Shown: positions 1-9,218 of the stretch, piece after piece
Position numbering within the stretch: the first letter of the stretch is position 1
Layout: each line of letters starts with the position of its first letter
NCBI GenBank assembly: GCA_028281765.1
Contig: JANQJF010000005.1
Coordinates: forward strand, 55,619 to 119,618
Length of the DNA stretch: 64,000 nt
DNA from: Planctomycetota bacterium
GTDB lineage: Bacteria; Planctomycetota; UBA1135; UBA2386
Reading direction: 5' to 3'
The notes under the pieces: model-generated
The model's input: only the letters and a program-made list of their open reading frames with translations
What the model was told of the DNA's origin: nothing
Databases searched by the model: none
Made by a program: the position numbers and the translations under genes

Positions 1-1322
1 CGCAGGCGGAGGTTGTCGATCAGGATCGCCACGGTGCTGCCGAGCACCGTCGCCGGCGTCGCGTCGAGGTGGAGATCGAGAGCGCGTCGCGAGAGCGTGC
101 GGTCGAAGACCAAGAACGTCGGGGTTTCGAACTCGCGGCTCGCGACGACGAGCATCGCGTCGTCGGCGCCGAGGTGCTCGAGAAGCCCGCCGTCGTCGCC
201 CATGCGAGTGAGCAGCTGCGGCCGTTCGCTCGCGAGCGCCTCACGGAACATCTCCTGTTCGTCGTCGGACAGCGGGCAGCGAGTCGGCGCGAGGCGCCGG
301 ATCGAGAAGTCCGCCTTCGCCTTGATGAACACCGACTTGGTCTCGCGGCTCCAGGACACGAACGTCGCGCGGTCGAAGTCGAGGTAGCGCAGGGCCGCGG
401 CGGTCGCAACGGTCACGATGCTGCGGTAGCTCGAGGACTGGCGGCACAGCAGCAGTCCCGCGATGAAGTCGGTGTTGCTGCCGCGCTGTTCGTGCCAGAA
501 CAGGCGCGACGGCGGCGCGGCGCTCGAGCTGGTGTCGCTCGGGAAGCTGGAGTCGAGGCCGAGCTCCGCGAGCGTCGCGTGGACTTCACGTCGTAGGTCG
601 CGCGCCTCGACGAGCGTCTCCTTGCTGATCGCGCTGATGTCGTCGTCATCGCACGCGATCTCCTCTCCTCGGCCCGGCGGCGGGAACTCCGCGAGTGTCG
701 CGAGCAGCTCGGCTTCGTCGAGAAGCTTGGCGACGTCGCGATTCTCGGGAGAGAGGAAGTCGTCGGGAAGGTTCCACTGCTCGAGCCGGGTGAGCGGGTC
801 GCTGCCCCAAGCGGAGCCGAGCAGCTTGCACCAGCGTGCGGCGTGGAGGAGCAGACCGCGGAGATACGCCTCGTCACCGCTGATCAGGTCGCCTTTTGCC
901 GCGAGGTTCCGGGCGGCGTGTGCCGTTGCGAGCGAATGCAGCCAGAGCGCGTGCACCTCACGGTCGTCGAACGTCGGCACCTCGGCGACTCGGAGTGCGC
1001 GCAGCACGAAACTGCGACCGAGATGGTCGAACAGCGCGGGAATCGTGCGGGCGGATTCCGGCCCGGCGAGCGGGCAACCCGCGATGCGCATGCAGCGCAG
1101 AATCGTCAGCGGGTCGAGGGTGAGGACCTGCTCGAGTTCGTCCGTGCCGCGGGTATCGATCCCGCTTTCGACGACGCGACGACGGATCGCGCGGATCGCG
1201 AAGATCGACGGCAGCGTCGAAATGGTCAGGCAGTTGTCGAGGATTGCGGGCGTGGCTGGACTCCAGGTCCGGAGCAGGTGCTCTTCCACTCTCCAATCGG
1301 GTGTTCGCGGCTTTGCGCTCAA
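1..1322 (-). CDS. HDOD-domain signalling protein, 3' truncated by window edge
   Basis: The reverse strand is open from a TTG at 1322 to the window edge. An in-frame stop lies a few codons upstream of that TTG, so the start is there or at the GTG at 1289. The N-terminal ~150 residues look like an HDOD domain: LPSIFAIRAIRRR, then LDPLTILRCMRIAGCPL, then a segment with LFDHLGRSFVLRAL and LWLHSLATAHAARNLA. HDOD proteins are non-catalytic relatives of HD-GYP phosphodiesterases used in regulation. The following ~280 residues, to the edge, are mixed alpha/beta and unrecognised. No clear ribosome-binding site is seen. It diverges from the sigma factor gene at 1482, which may be a functional neighbour. 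Confidence 0.7.
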   Translation of the reverse strand, partial: MSAKPRTPDWRVEEHLLRTWSPATPAILDNCLTISTLPSIFAIRAIRRRVVESGIDTRGTDELEQVLTLDPLTILRCMRIAGCPLAGPESARTIPALFDHLGRSFVLRALRVAEVPTFDDREVHALWLHSLATAHAARNLAAKGDLISGDEAYLRGLLLHAARWCKLLGSAWGSDPLTRLEQWNLPDDFLSPENRDVAKLLDEAELLATLAEFPPPGRGEEIACDDDDISAISKETLVEARDLRREVHATLAELGLDSSFPSDTSSSAAPPSRLFWHEQRGSNTDFIAGLLLCRQSSSYRSIVTVATAAALRYLDFDRATFVSWSRETKSVFIKAKADFSIRRLAPTRCPLSDDEQEMFREALASERPQLLTRMGDDGGLLEHLGADDAMLVVASREFETPTFLVFDRTLSRRALDLHLDATPATVLGSTVAILIDNLRL

Positions 1323-1481
1323 GGCGTGTTCGTTTTGTCACACCCGAAGGGATGTGCGCTTCCGCACGCCGGCTCCCGCGACCTGGGTATCGATCTCCGA
1401 AGATCTTGTGAATAAGCAACTTACGGCGTTACGTCGGAAAGTGTCGCAGAATTGTCCGTTTGGCCCGGCTTTCGCATTCCC

Positions 1482-2249
1482 ATGGGCATGATCGCAACGA
1501 CCCCAGCGAAGCCGATCGCGACCTCCGAGTCACCCCTCGACGCGGGCCGCGGCATGTTGGCTCGCCACGGCGACCAGGATCCTGTCGAACGCTACGCGAC
1601 CCCAGCCAACGATCGCACCCGGCTGACGGACGCAACGGCGACAGCGCTGATGGATCTCTACCGCCGCACCCGTGCCGACGAAGTGTTCGAGAGTCTTGTC
1701 GAAGTCGCGCGTTCGTTCCTGACCGCCCGCGTCCGCGGTCGCCTACGGACACTTGGTTCGAATCTGGACCCCGCCGAAGTGCTGCAAGACGTGTTCATCA
1801 ACGTCTACCGATACCCGGACCGTTTCGACGGTTCGCGCGCCGGTGCCTTCCGCGCCTGGTCCTCGACGATCGTCGACAACACGATCCGTCGCCAGCTGCG
1901 CCAGACCCGTCGCGGTCCGGACATCCAGCTGCGGCCGATCGAGCTGCTGACGCACGAACCGGACTCGAGCAATCGCAACCCGTATGAACGCGCGCAGACG
2001 ACGGAGGCCTGCGAGCGTGCGCTCGGAGCGATGCGCTACTTCCTGAGCTTCTACATGGCGGCCTATCTCGATCTCAGCGATCGCGAGCGGTTCGTCCTGC
2101 AGATGGTCGAAGTGCGCGGCATGCGCTACGCCCAGCTCGCCGAGGTCCTCGGCATTCGTCCGGAGGCGCTCAAGATGGTCGTCTTCCGCGCGCGCCGCAG
2201 GATCGCGGATCGGGTCGGGGGCTTCTTCGATCAGGTTCTGGCAGCCTAG
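1482..2249 (+). CDS. ECF-type RNA polymerase sigma factor
   Basis: A sigma-70 family factor of about 255 residues. The middle part has the region 2 pattern (LDPAEVLQDVFINVYRY followed by FRAWSSTIVDNTIRRQL), which binds core polymerase and the -10 element. The C-terminal part has the region 4 helix-turn-helix (LSDRERFVLQMVEVRG, then YAQLAEVLGIRPEALK and VVFRARRRIAD). ATG codons at 1482 and 1488 are both plausible; an upstream in-frame TTG at 1452 is less likely. No anti-sigma factor gene follows directly, so control is not evident. Planctomycetes commonly carry many such factors. Confidence 0.85.
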   Translation: MGMIATTPAKPIATSESPLDAGRGMLARHGDQDPVERYATPANDRTRLTDATATALMDLYRRTRADEVFESLVEVARSFLTARVRGRLRTLGSNLDPAEVLQDVFINVYRYPDRFDGSRAGAFRAWSSTIVDNTIRRQLRQTRRGPDIQLRPIELLTHEPDSSNRNPYERAQTTEACERALGAMRYFLSFYMAAYLDLSDRERFVLQMVEVRGMRYAQLAEVLGIRPEALKMVVFRARRRIADRVGGFFDQVLAA

Positions 2250-2359
2250 GCGCCCCAGCGCCTAGGCTCCGCGCCCGTGCCCCGCTCCCGAACCCGCGCC
2301 CGAACCCACCCCCACATTCCGGTTCGCGCCGCTCCCGGCCCCTGGTGTAGGTTCACACC

Positions 2360-3634
2360 ATGCCCGAGCCCGCCGACCGTCTGTTCGTCCACTGCAAAGA
2401 GCTGGTCTCCCTGACCGACGGCGCTCCGACCGGACTACGTCGGAAAGCCGCCATGGCGCGCCTCGGCGTGATCGAGGACGGCGCCGTCGCGGTCCGAGAC
2501 GGTCGCATCGCAGCGGTGGGCACGACGGCCGAACTCCTCGAACGGTTCGACTGTCCCGATCGAGTCGACCTCAGCGACTTCGTCGTCATGCCGGGGTTCG
2601 TCGACTGCCACACGCACCCGGTGTTCGCGGCGACGCGCGAGAACGAGTTCCACATGCGATGCGCCGGTGCGGACTACATGGAGATCGCGCAGGCGGGCGG
2701 CGGCATCCTCAGTTCGGTGCGCGCGGTGCGCGAGGCCACGCCGGAGCACCTGCGGTGGATGACCCGCAAGCATTACGACCGTTTCCTCGAGCTCGGCACG
2801 ACGACGATCGAAGCGAAGAGCGGCTACGGCTTGACGACCGAGTCGGAAGTCGCGAGCCTCGAAGCGCTCGGTACGGTCGCGGCTGACCATCCGCTCCAGA
2901 TCACCCGCACCTTCCTCGGCGCGCACGAGGTGCCGCCCGAATACCGCGACAAGCGGGACGCCTATGTCGAGCTCGTGATCGACGAGATGATGCCGGCGGT
3001 CGACGACCTGTGTGAGGCGTGCGACGTGTTCGCCGAACCCAAGGTTTTCGATCGCAACCAGAGCGAGCGCATCCTCCGGGCAGCGCTCGAACGCGGCAAG
3101 CGGCTGCGCATCCACGCCGACGAGATCGAGCCGATGGGGGGGACCGAGCTCGCGGTGTCACTCGGCGCCGACTCGGCGGACCACCTGCCGCGCATCTCCC
3201 TCGCCGGTCAGGAAGTGCTCGCGGACTCGGACACGACCGGCGTGCTGCTACCCGGCACGAGCTTTTACCTCGGCAAGACCGCCCACGCGCCGGCGCGCGC
3301 GATGATCGACCGCGGCTGCGCGGTCGCGATCGCGACCGACTTCAATCCGGGGTCGTGCTACACCCAGTCGATGCCGCTGATCATCACGCTGTCGTGCGTG
3401 CTGCTGCACATGACCGTCGAAGAGTGCATCGTCGCCGCGACGATCAACCCGGCGGCGTCGCTCAACCTCGACGAGGAAGTCGGCTCGCTCCACGTCGGCA
3501 AGCGCGCCGACCTGGCTGTCCTCGACTTGCCGTCACACCAGGCGCTCGGCTACGCGTTCGGGGGCAATCCCGTCGTGATGACGGTCAAGAATGGCGAACC
3601 CGTCGTGACGAACGTCAGCGACCGCAGCTACTGA
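2360..3634 (+). CDS. hutI: Imidazolonepropionase
   Basis: A 424-residue amidohydrolase that converts imidazolone-5-propanoate to N-formimino-L-glutamate, the third step of histidine breakdown. The metal-binding motif PGFVDCHTHP is at residues 78-87, the HADE motif near 252, LLPGTSFYLG near 295 and ATDFNPGS near 325, all diagnostic of HutI within the superfamily. Length is normal for the family. The other hut genes are not in the window, so the pathway is scattered here. Upstream 2250-2359 is C-rich, low-complexity sequence. The gene ends 3 bp from the end of the convergent protease gene. Confidence 0.93.
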   Translation: MPEPADRLFVHCKELVSLTDGAPTGLRRKAAMARLGVIEDGAVAVRDGRIAAVGTTAELLERFDCPDRVDLSDFVVMPGFVDCHTHPVFAATRENEFHMRCAGADYMEIAQAGGGILSSVRAVREATPEHLRWMTRKHYDRFLELGTTTIEAKSGYGLTTESEVASLEALGTVAADHPLQITRTFLGAHEVPPEYRDKRDAYVELVIDEMMPAVDDLCEACDVFAEPKVFDRNQSERILRAALERGKRLRIHADEIEPMGGTELAVSLGADSADHLPRISLAGQEVLADSDTTGVLLPGTSFYLGKTAHAPARAMIDRGCAVAIATDFNPGSCYTQSMPLIITLSCVLLHMTVEECIVAATINPAASLNLDEEVGSLHVGKRADLAVLDLPSHQALGYAFGGNPVVMTVKNGEPVVTNVSDRSY

Positions 3635-3637
3635 CCG

Positions 3638-4774
3638 TCAGCGGCGCACGCTCGTCGCGAGCTTGATGCGGACGGTCATCTCGCGTGGCTGCGGCGAGGC
3701 AGGCTGGCGGAGGATGCGCACCGAGACGATGTCGCCGACGTCGTGGTTGTCGAGCACGGCGCTGATGTCGTCGCGCGTACGGATCGTCTCGCCTTCGATC
3801 TCGAGGATGACGTCGCCGCGGTAGCGCTCGGTCTGCTCGCTGCGGATGCCGGCTTGCGCGGCGCCGGACCCTTCGGCGACGCCGGTCACGATCACGTGCT
3901 TCGAGCCGTCGCGGAACGTCACCGACTCCGTGTAGATCCCGAGCACCGGCCGACGATTGGTCTCGCCGCTGATCAAGCGCGGCACGACGCGGTTGATCGT
4001 GTCGACCGGAACTGCGAAGCCGATCCCCGAGCTGCCGCCGCTCGGGCTCTTGATCGCCGTGTTCATGCCGATCAGCAGGCCCGCGGAATCGAGCAGGGGA
4101 CCGCCGGAGTTGCCGGGGTTGATCGCCGCGTCGGTCTGGATCACGCCCGAGATCGGCGTGTCCGCGACCGACTGCATGACCCGGTCGAGCGCGCTGATGA
4201 CGCCGGTCGTGAGCGTGTGGTTGAGGCCGAACGGGTTGCCGATCGCGAAGACCGACTGCCCGACCTTGAGGTCCTTCGACGTGCCGATCGCGATCGGGCT
4301 GAGATCCGATGGGGGCGTCCGAAGCTTGAGGACCGCGATGTCGAGCTCCGGTTCGAAGTCGACGACGTCGGCGACTTCCTCTTCGAGCCCGCGGAGCGCG
4401 ACCTGCACCGAGTCGCGATTCCCGACTACGTGGAAGTTCGTGACGATGTAGCCGCGCGCGTCCCACACGAAACCGGTCCCCGTGCCCTCGGGGACGCGTT
4501 CGACGTAGCCGTAGCCGTTGCGGCGCACGCCGCCGGGGGATCGAATGTGGACGACCGAAGGCGCGCAGCGTTCGTTGATCTCGATCGCGACTTCCTCGAA
4601 GGCGGCGAGCTCGCCGCGCGGCACGATCGCGCGCGGCTGAGCGTCAGAGTGCAGCGGACCGGGGAAGAACCGGTCGTAGACCAGGTATCCCGTCATGACG
4701 AACGCCGCGCCGGCGAGCGCGAGAGTCAGGCCCGCGCCGGGCCTGTGGTTTTGATCGCCGAATCCGGTGGTCAT
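3638..4774 (-). CDS. HtrA/DegP-type trypsin-like serine protease with PDZ domain
   Basis: A 378-residue envelope protease. One membrane segment at about residues 14-33 anchors it. The trypsin-like domain shows His115 in VTNFHVVG, Asp145 in ELDIAVLK and Ser223 in NPGNSGGPLL, a complete triad. A C-terminal PDZ domain follows, from about residue 280. This family degrades or refolds misfolded envelope proteins. I start at 4774 because GAGGG sits about 5 bases upstream; an in-frame ATG at 4828 would add 18 residues without a leader. It lies 85 bp downstream of the aceE-like gene on the same strand. Confidence 0.9.
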   Translation of the reverse strand: MTTGFGDQNHRPGAGLTLALAGAAFVMTGYLVYDRFFPGPLHSDAQPRAIVPRGELAAFEEVAIEINERCAPSVVHIRSPGGVRRNGYGYVERVPEGTGTGFVWDARGYIVTNFHVVGNRDSVQVALRGLEEEVADVVDFEPELDIAVLKLRTPPSDLSPIAIGTSKDLKVGQSVFAIGNPFGLNHTLTTGVISALDRVMQSVADTPISGVIQTDAAINPGNSGGPLLDSAGLLIGMNTAIKSPSGGSSGIGFAVPVDTINRVVPRLISGETNRRPVLGIYTESVTFRDGSKHVIVTGVAEGSGAAQAGIRSEQTERYRGDVILEIEGETIRTRDDISAVLDNHDVGDIVSVRILRQPASPQPREMTVRIKLATSVRR

Positions 4775-4859
4775 CGATCCCTCGGGGGAGTCTGAAACTG
4801 CAGCGGATGGTGCATGCCCGCCCCGCATGCGAGGCGGGCCGGCGGATATTCTGCCGCCG

Positions 4860-7664
4860 TCACACCGGGTCCGGCCAGAGCTCCTTCCACTGCGGCGTCA
4901 CGGCCGCCTGCTGGCCCTGGATCGCACGAAACGCCGCGCCGGTCAGGCGGACCGGCTCGAGCGCGGTTTCGGCGAGCACCTTGCCGCACGCTTCGACAAT
5001 TCCGTCGGCGTGCAGGCCGTGGTAGCGGAAGACGTCCTCCGGGGTGCCGGACTTCGAGAACTTCCGCACCGCGAGGCCGACCTGACGGACGCCGGCGATC
5101 GAGCCGATGTTGTCGAGCAGGCCCTCTTCGCCGTCGTGGACGCTGACGACCGGCGTGCGGCGACCGGCGAGGTCGATCGCGTCCGCCGTGTCGATCGCCT
5201 GGCCGGGCACCGGCGTCAGGTGCAAGGCGCCGTCGACGCGGAGGTTCTTCGTGAGGTGCTCGTACTCGGTCTCGCGGGCGAGCAGCCCGGCGAGGAGCTC
5301 CGACGAGCTCGCCACGATGACGTTCGCGTAGATGCCGCGGTCGAGCAGCTGCTCGCTCGCCTTGATGGCTTCTTCGACGAGCGCGCCCATGACGACGATC
5401 GTGACGACATTCTCGCCCGGGTTGTAGCCGCGGTACCCGAGGTAGTCGATGAGGTAGTAGCCGCCGCGCAGCACGTCCTGACGCGTAGCCTCCATGATCG
5501 ACGCGTCGTCGGCCGCGGGCACTTCGCCCTCGAACAGCCCGCCGTCACTCGGCTTCGCGCTGAGCTCGGCGCCGGGCGGCACGTCCTTCTTGAAGCGGAC
5601 CTGCTTGCGCAGGTTCGTCAGCAACGCCTTCTGCTGGATCGCGCACGTTGACGCGCGGATCAGCACGGCGCTGCGGTTTTCGTTGTTGCCGGAGAAGTGG
5701 CGCTGGATCGCGTCGCACAGGATCCAGTCGAGTTCGATCGCGAAGGACGGTTCCCACGTGACCAGGTTGGGCATCTGGATGTCGGACTTCCAGCTGTGCT
5801 GGGCGCCTTCCGGCGCGAGCGCGACGCCCGACGGGGTGCCGACGAGGATGAAGCCCGCGCGCCAATAGACGTTGTAGTAGAGCTGGTCGAGCGCCCGTTT
5901 GATGAAGAAGTCGTAGATCGTCATCATCGGCAGGAACGGGACGCCGGCGAAGCGGCCCATCTTGCCGAGCGAACCGGCGGCCGACATCGAGTTCGCCTCG
6001 GCGATCTCGAAGCGGATGTGGCGGCTCCACGCTTCGTCGGTCGGCGAGAGCATCGGGCGCAGGCGTTCTTTGGCCTCGAGCTCGCGCTCCCAGTCGGTTT
6101 CGCTCTCGGGACCGAAGACCTTCTCGTCCATCGCCGGGTTGATGTTCGTGCTCGTGCCGACGTCCGGCGCGAGCGTCATGATCATGTCCGCGACGGCGTT
6201 CCAACGCTGTTCGTCCTCGGCGAGGTCCTTGCCGGCCGGCTTTCCAGCCGCCTGGAGCTCGTCCCGCACGCCGATGCGCACGAGCTTGGCCGCGAGCTGG
6301 CCCCACATCCACTGCGTGTGGGCGAGCGGCACGAGCTTGAGGTTGATGTCGAGCGAGTTCGGCAGGCCGCCGACCCCTTCGATGGCCTCGGCGACGGTCT
6401 GCAGGTTCTGGCGGCAGAGTTCGTCCTGGCGCTCGATGCCCTCACGCAGGAACGCGCCGCGCTCGGCCAAGAACTCGGCCTCCGTCGAGTCGGTTGCGAA
6501 CTTCTCGTAGGGCCGGTCGTGCGAGCAGCCGACGTACTCGAGCAGCTCCTTGACTTCGTCTTCGTCGGGAATCGCCGAGTGGTTGCCGGTCGCGGCGACG
6601 CACTTCAGTCGATTCCCCTTGAGGGTGTGCGCGATGATCATGCACGGCGTCGACTTGTCCTTCTTGGACTCCTCGAGCGCTTCGATCAGTAGCTGCATGT
6701 CGTGGCCGCCGAGGTCGAAGAAGATGCGCACCATCTCGTCGTCGTCGAAGCTGTTGACGAGCGCCTTGCACTTCGCGTCGGCCTTGATCAGCGCCTCGCG
6801 GATCAGCTCCGCATCCTTCTTCCAGGCGAGCGTCTGGAAGTGGTAGTCGGTGAAGCCGTTCTCGAGCGCGTTGCGAAGCGCCGCGCCGCCGGACTTCTTG
6901 AAGACCTTCTGCCGCTCGGTGCCGTGCATCAGCTGGATGACGCGCCAGCCGTTGGCTTCGCAGGTGCGCTCGATGCGCGCTGCATCGGTGCCGTCGAGAC
7001 CGCGCTTGTTCGGGATGCGCGTGCCGTCGAGGCTCTGGCGGTTGTAGTCGACGATCCACGTCACGTTGCCGAGTTCGCGCTCCGCCGCTTCGGGCAGTAC
7101 TTCCATCAGCGAGCCTTCGCGGAACTCCGAGTCACCCATGAGCGACCAGAAGTGCGGCTCGTCGATCGACCAACCGTGCGTGTTCGCGTAGCGGTACGCG
7201 AGCGCGAGGTAGATCGAGTTGACCGGCGGAATGCCGACCGAGCCGGAGGGCAGGAAGTGGAACGAGTCCGGATCCGTGTCCGCGTGGTACGACTGGAACA
7301 CCGCGTTGCCGTCGCGCGAGAACGCGCGCAGCTTGTCCATCACCGCTTCGCCTTCGGCGTCGTCGAACCAGCGGCCGTCGGGGTGGCGCTGCAGTCCGAG
7401 GAGATGTTGGAGGGCGTGGTCGACCGGGGAGGCGTGCGGCTTGCAGCAGATGTAGTCGTCCGCCTGCCGAACGACGAGGTGCAGCGCGGCGAGGATCTCC
7501 ATGCAGGACGCGCACGCGGCCGGGTGGCCGCCGACCTTCGGATCGCCGGGAGCCTGGTCATCGCGGTGGTTGGCCCGGTAGATCATCGCGACCATCTGTG
7601 CGAGGGCGCGCCGCGTGATGCTGGCCAGGACCTGAGAATCTTTGCTCATGAGGGTTTGCGGCAT
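4860..7664 (-). CDS. aceE: Pyruvate dehydrogenase E1 component (homodimeric, AceE-type)
   Basis: A 934-residue thiamine-diphosphate enzyme with the single-chain E1 layout: N-terminal TPP-binding domain, middle pyrimidine-binding domain and C-terminal transketolase domain. It decarboxylates pyruvate and passes the acetyl group to E2. GGHPAACASC matches the GGH region of AceE. The TPP motif reads GDSEFREGS near residues 176-184 followed by VDYNRQSLDG, so the usual GDG is GDS here. Family length is about 890 in E. coli, so it is complete. E2 and E3 genes are not adjacent. The start could also be the internal ATG at 7649. It diverges from der across 155 bp. Confidence 0.85.
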   Translation of the reverse strand: MPQTLMSKDSQVLASITRRALAQMVAMIYRANHRDDQAPGDPKVGGHPAACASCMEILAALHLVVRQADDYICCKPHASPVDHALQHLLGLQRHPDGRWFDDAEGEAVMDKLRAFSRDGNAVFQSYHADTDPDSFHFLPSGSVGIPPVNSIYLALAYRYANTHGWSIDEPHFWSLMGDSEFREGSLMEVLPEAAERELGNVTWIVDYNRQSLDGTRIPNKRGLDGTDAARIERTCEANGWRVIQLMHGTERQKVFKKSGGAALRNALENGFTDYHFQTLAWKKDAELIREALIKADAKCKALVNSFDDDEMVRIFFDLGGHDMQLLIEALEESKKDKSTPCMIIAHTLKGNRLKCVAATGNHSAIPDEDEVKELLEYVGCSHDRPYEKFATDSTEAEFLAERGAFLREGIERQDELCRQNLQTVAEAIEGVGGLPNSLDINLKLVPLAHTQWMWGQLAAKLVRIGVRDELQAAGKPAGKDLAEDEQRWNAVADMIMTLAPDVGTSTNINPAMDEKVFGPESETDWERELEAKERLRPMLSPTDEAWSRHIRFEIAEANSMSAAGSLGKMGRFAGVPFLPMMTIYDFFIKRALDQLYYNVYWRAGFILVGTPSGVALAPEGAQHSWKSDIQMPNLVTWEPSFAIELDWILCDAIQRHFSGNNENRSAVLIRASTCAIQQKALLTNLRKQVRFKKDVPPGAELSAKPSDGGLFEGEVPAADDASIMEATRQDVLRGGYYLIDYLGYRGYNPGENVVTIVVMGALVEEAIKASEQLLDRGIYANVIVASSSELLAGLLARETEYEHLTKNLRVDGALHLTPVPGQAIDTADAIDLAGRRTPVVSVHDGEEGLLDNIGSIAGVRQVGLAVRKFSKSGTPEDVFRYHGLHADGIVEACGKVLAETALEPVRLTGAAFRAIQGQQAAVTPQWKELWPDPV

Positions 7665-7819
7665 TTCTGCTCTAGGGGGCGCAAGAGGTTACGTACTTTC
7701 GCGAGAGCGGTAAAGCCGGCGGCATCGGCATCTCGGGACCATGTGGGATGGCGGTTGACCGTGCACCTGGCGGGCCTACCCTTTGCCGCCCTTTCCGCGG
7801 ATGCTCCGTAGGCTGTCCC

Positions 7820-9184
7820 ATGCCACTTCCCCAGGTCGCGATCGTCGGTAGGCCCAACGTGGGCAAGTCGAGCCTTCTCAACAGGCTCGCGGGTCGGCGT
7901 GTGTCCATTGTCGAGCCGACGGCCGGCGTCACCCGGGATCGGGTCTCGGCCGAGGTCGAATGGGAGGGGCGGCGATTCCAGCTGGTCGACACCGGCGGCC
8001 TGGGCCTCGTCGACGAGAACAAACTCAAGGACCACATCGAGTCCCAGATTCAGGTCGCGATCGAAGGCGCGGATCTGATCGTCTTCGTCGTCGATTGCAA
8101 AGAGGGCTCGGTGCCGGGGGACCAGCTCGTCGCCCGCAAGCTGCGCCGTCTCGAGAAGGACATCCTGCTCGTCGTCAACAAGGTCGAGTCGCACTACGAG
8201 GAGCTGGAGATCCACGTGTGGGACCGGCTCGGCTTCGGCGAGCCGCTGGCGGTCAGCGCCAAGGAAGGCTTCGGGACCAGCGACCTGAAGTCGGCGATCG
8301 TCGAGAGACTTCCGGAGGCCACCGAGGAAGAGCTCGGCGAGGAGCCGCTGAAGTTCGCGGTGGTCGGCAAGCGCAACTCGGGCAAGTCGACTTTCGTCAA
8401 CGAGCTCTGTGGTGAGCAGCGCGTGATCGTGTCGGAGATCCCGGGCACGACCCGCGATTCCGTCGACGTCGTGTTCGAGCACGAAGGCCAACGCATGGTC
8501 GCGATCGACACGGCCGGCGTGCGCAAGAAGAGCCGCGTGCAGGACGCGATCGAGCTGTTCAGCTACACCCGCGCGACCGAGAGCATCCGCCGCGCCGACC
8601 TCGTGATCCACATGTTCGAGATCGGTGCGTCGATCAGTCAGGTCGACAAGAAGGTCGCACACTACTGTGCCGAACACAGCAAGCCGGTCGTGCTCGTCGG
8701 CAACAAGGTCGACCTCGCGCGCATCGAGCTGGAGAAGTGGGACAAGTACATCCGGCAGCAGCTGCCCGGCTTGCGCTACGCCCCTGTGGTGTTCATCTCC
8801 GCGCTCGAAGGCTTCGGCGTCGACGAGACGCTCGACTTGCTGTTCGAGCTGCAGCGGCAGAGCTGCCTCGAGGTCTCGACATCGAAGCTCAACGAGGTGC
8901 TGCACGACGCGAAGGTGCGGCTGAGCCCGAAGTCCTACTCGAAGAAGCCGAAGATCTTCTACGCGACGCAGCGCGGCACGATGCCGCTGACGTTCATCGT
9001 GTTCGTCAACGAGCCGTCGCTGTTCCGTGGGCAATACGAGCGCTACCTCGCGAACCTGCTGCGGCAGGAGTTCGACGTGCCGGAGGTGCCGATCAAGCTC
9101 GTGTTCCGGAAGCGGGAGCGGTCGGAGCCGGGCGGGCCGGGAGCCGGGCTCGGGGCGCACGAGGCGCCGCCGGGAGAGGTGTAG
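7820..9184 (+). CDS. der: Ribosome-assembly GTPase Der (EngA)
   Basis: A protein of about 454 residues with two tandem GTPase domains, the hallmark of Der, which acts in 50S subunit maturation. The first P-loop GRPNVGKSS is near residues 9-17 and is followed by DTGG. The second P-loop GKRNSGKST is near residue 182, followed by DTAGVRKKS and the NKVD specificity motif. The C-terminal KH-like domain contains FYATQRGTMPLTFIVFVN. The ATG at 7820 is chosen because family homology begins there (PLPQVAIVGRPNVGKS); the frame is open further upstream without support. Confidence 0.95.
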   Translation: MPLPQVAIVGRPNVGKSSLLNRLAGRRVSIVEPTAGVTRDRVSAEVEWEGRRFQLVDTGGLGLVDENKLKDHIESQIQVAIEGADLIVFVVDCKEGSVPGDQLVARKLRRLEKDILLVVNKVESHYEELEIHVWDRLGFGEPLAVSAKEGFGTSDLKSAIVERLPEATEEELGEEPLKFAVVGKRNSGKSTFVNELCGEQRVIVSEIPGTTRDSVDVVFEHEGQRMVAIDTAGVRKKSRVQDAIELFSYTRATESIRRADLVIHMFEIGASISQVDKKVAHYCAEHSKPVVLVGNKVDLARIELEKWDKYIRQQLPGLRYAPVVFISALEGFGVDETLDLLFELQRQSCLEVSTSKLNEVLHDAKVRLSPKSYSKKPKIFYATQRGTMPLTFIVFVNEPSLFRGQYERYLANLLRQEFDVPEVPIKLVFRKRERSEPGGPGAGLGAHEAPPGEV

Positions 9185-9218
9185 CGCGAGGTCGCTCCCG
9201 GGCGAGTTGGCGGGCGAC

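Noticed and set aside
463..1491. Long + strand open frame opposite the HDOD gene
   Set aside because: It is Ser/Arg-rich, a typical shadow of a high-GC gene; the reverse strand gives a coherent HDOD domain.
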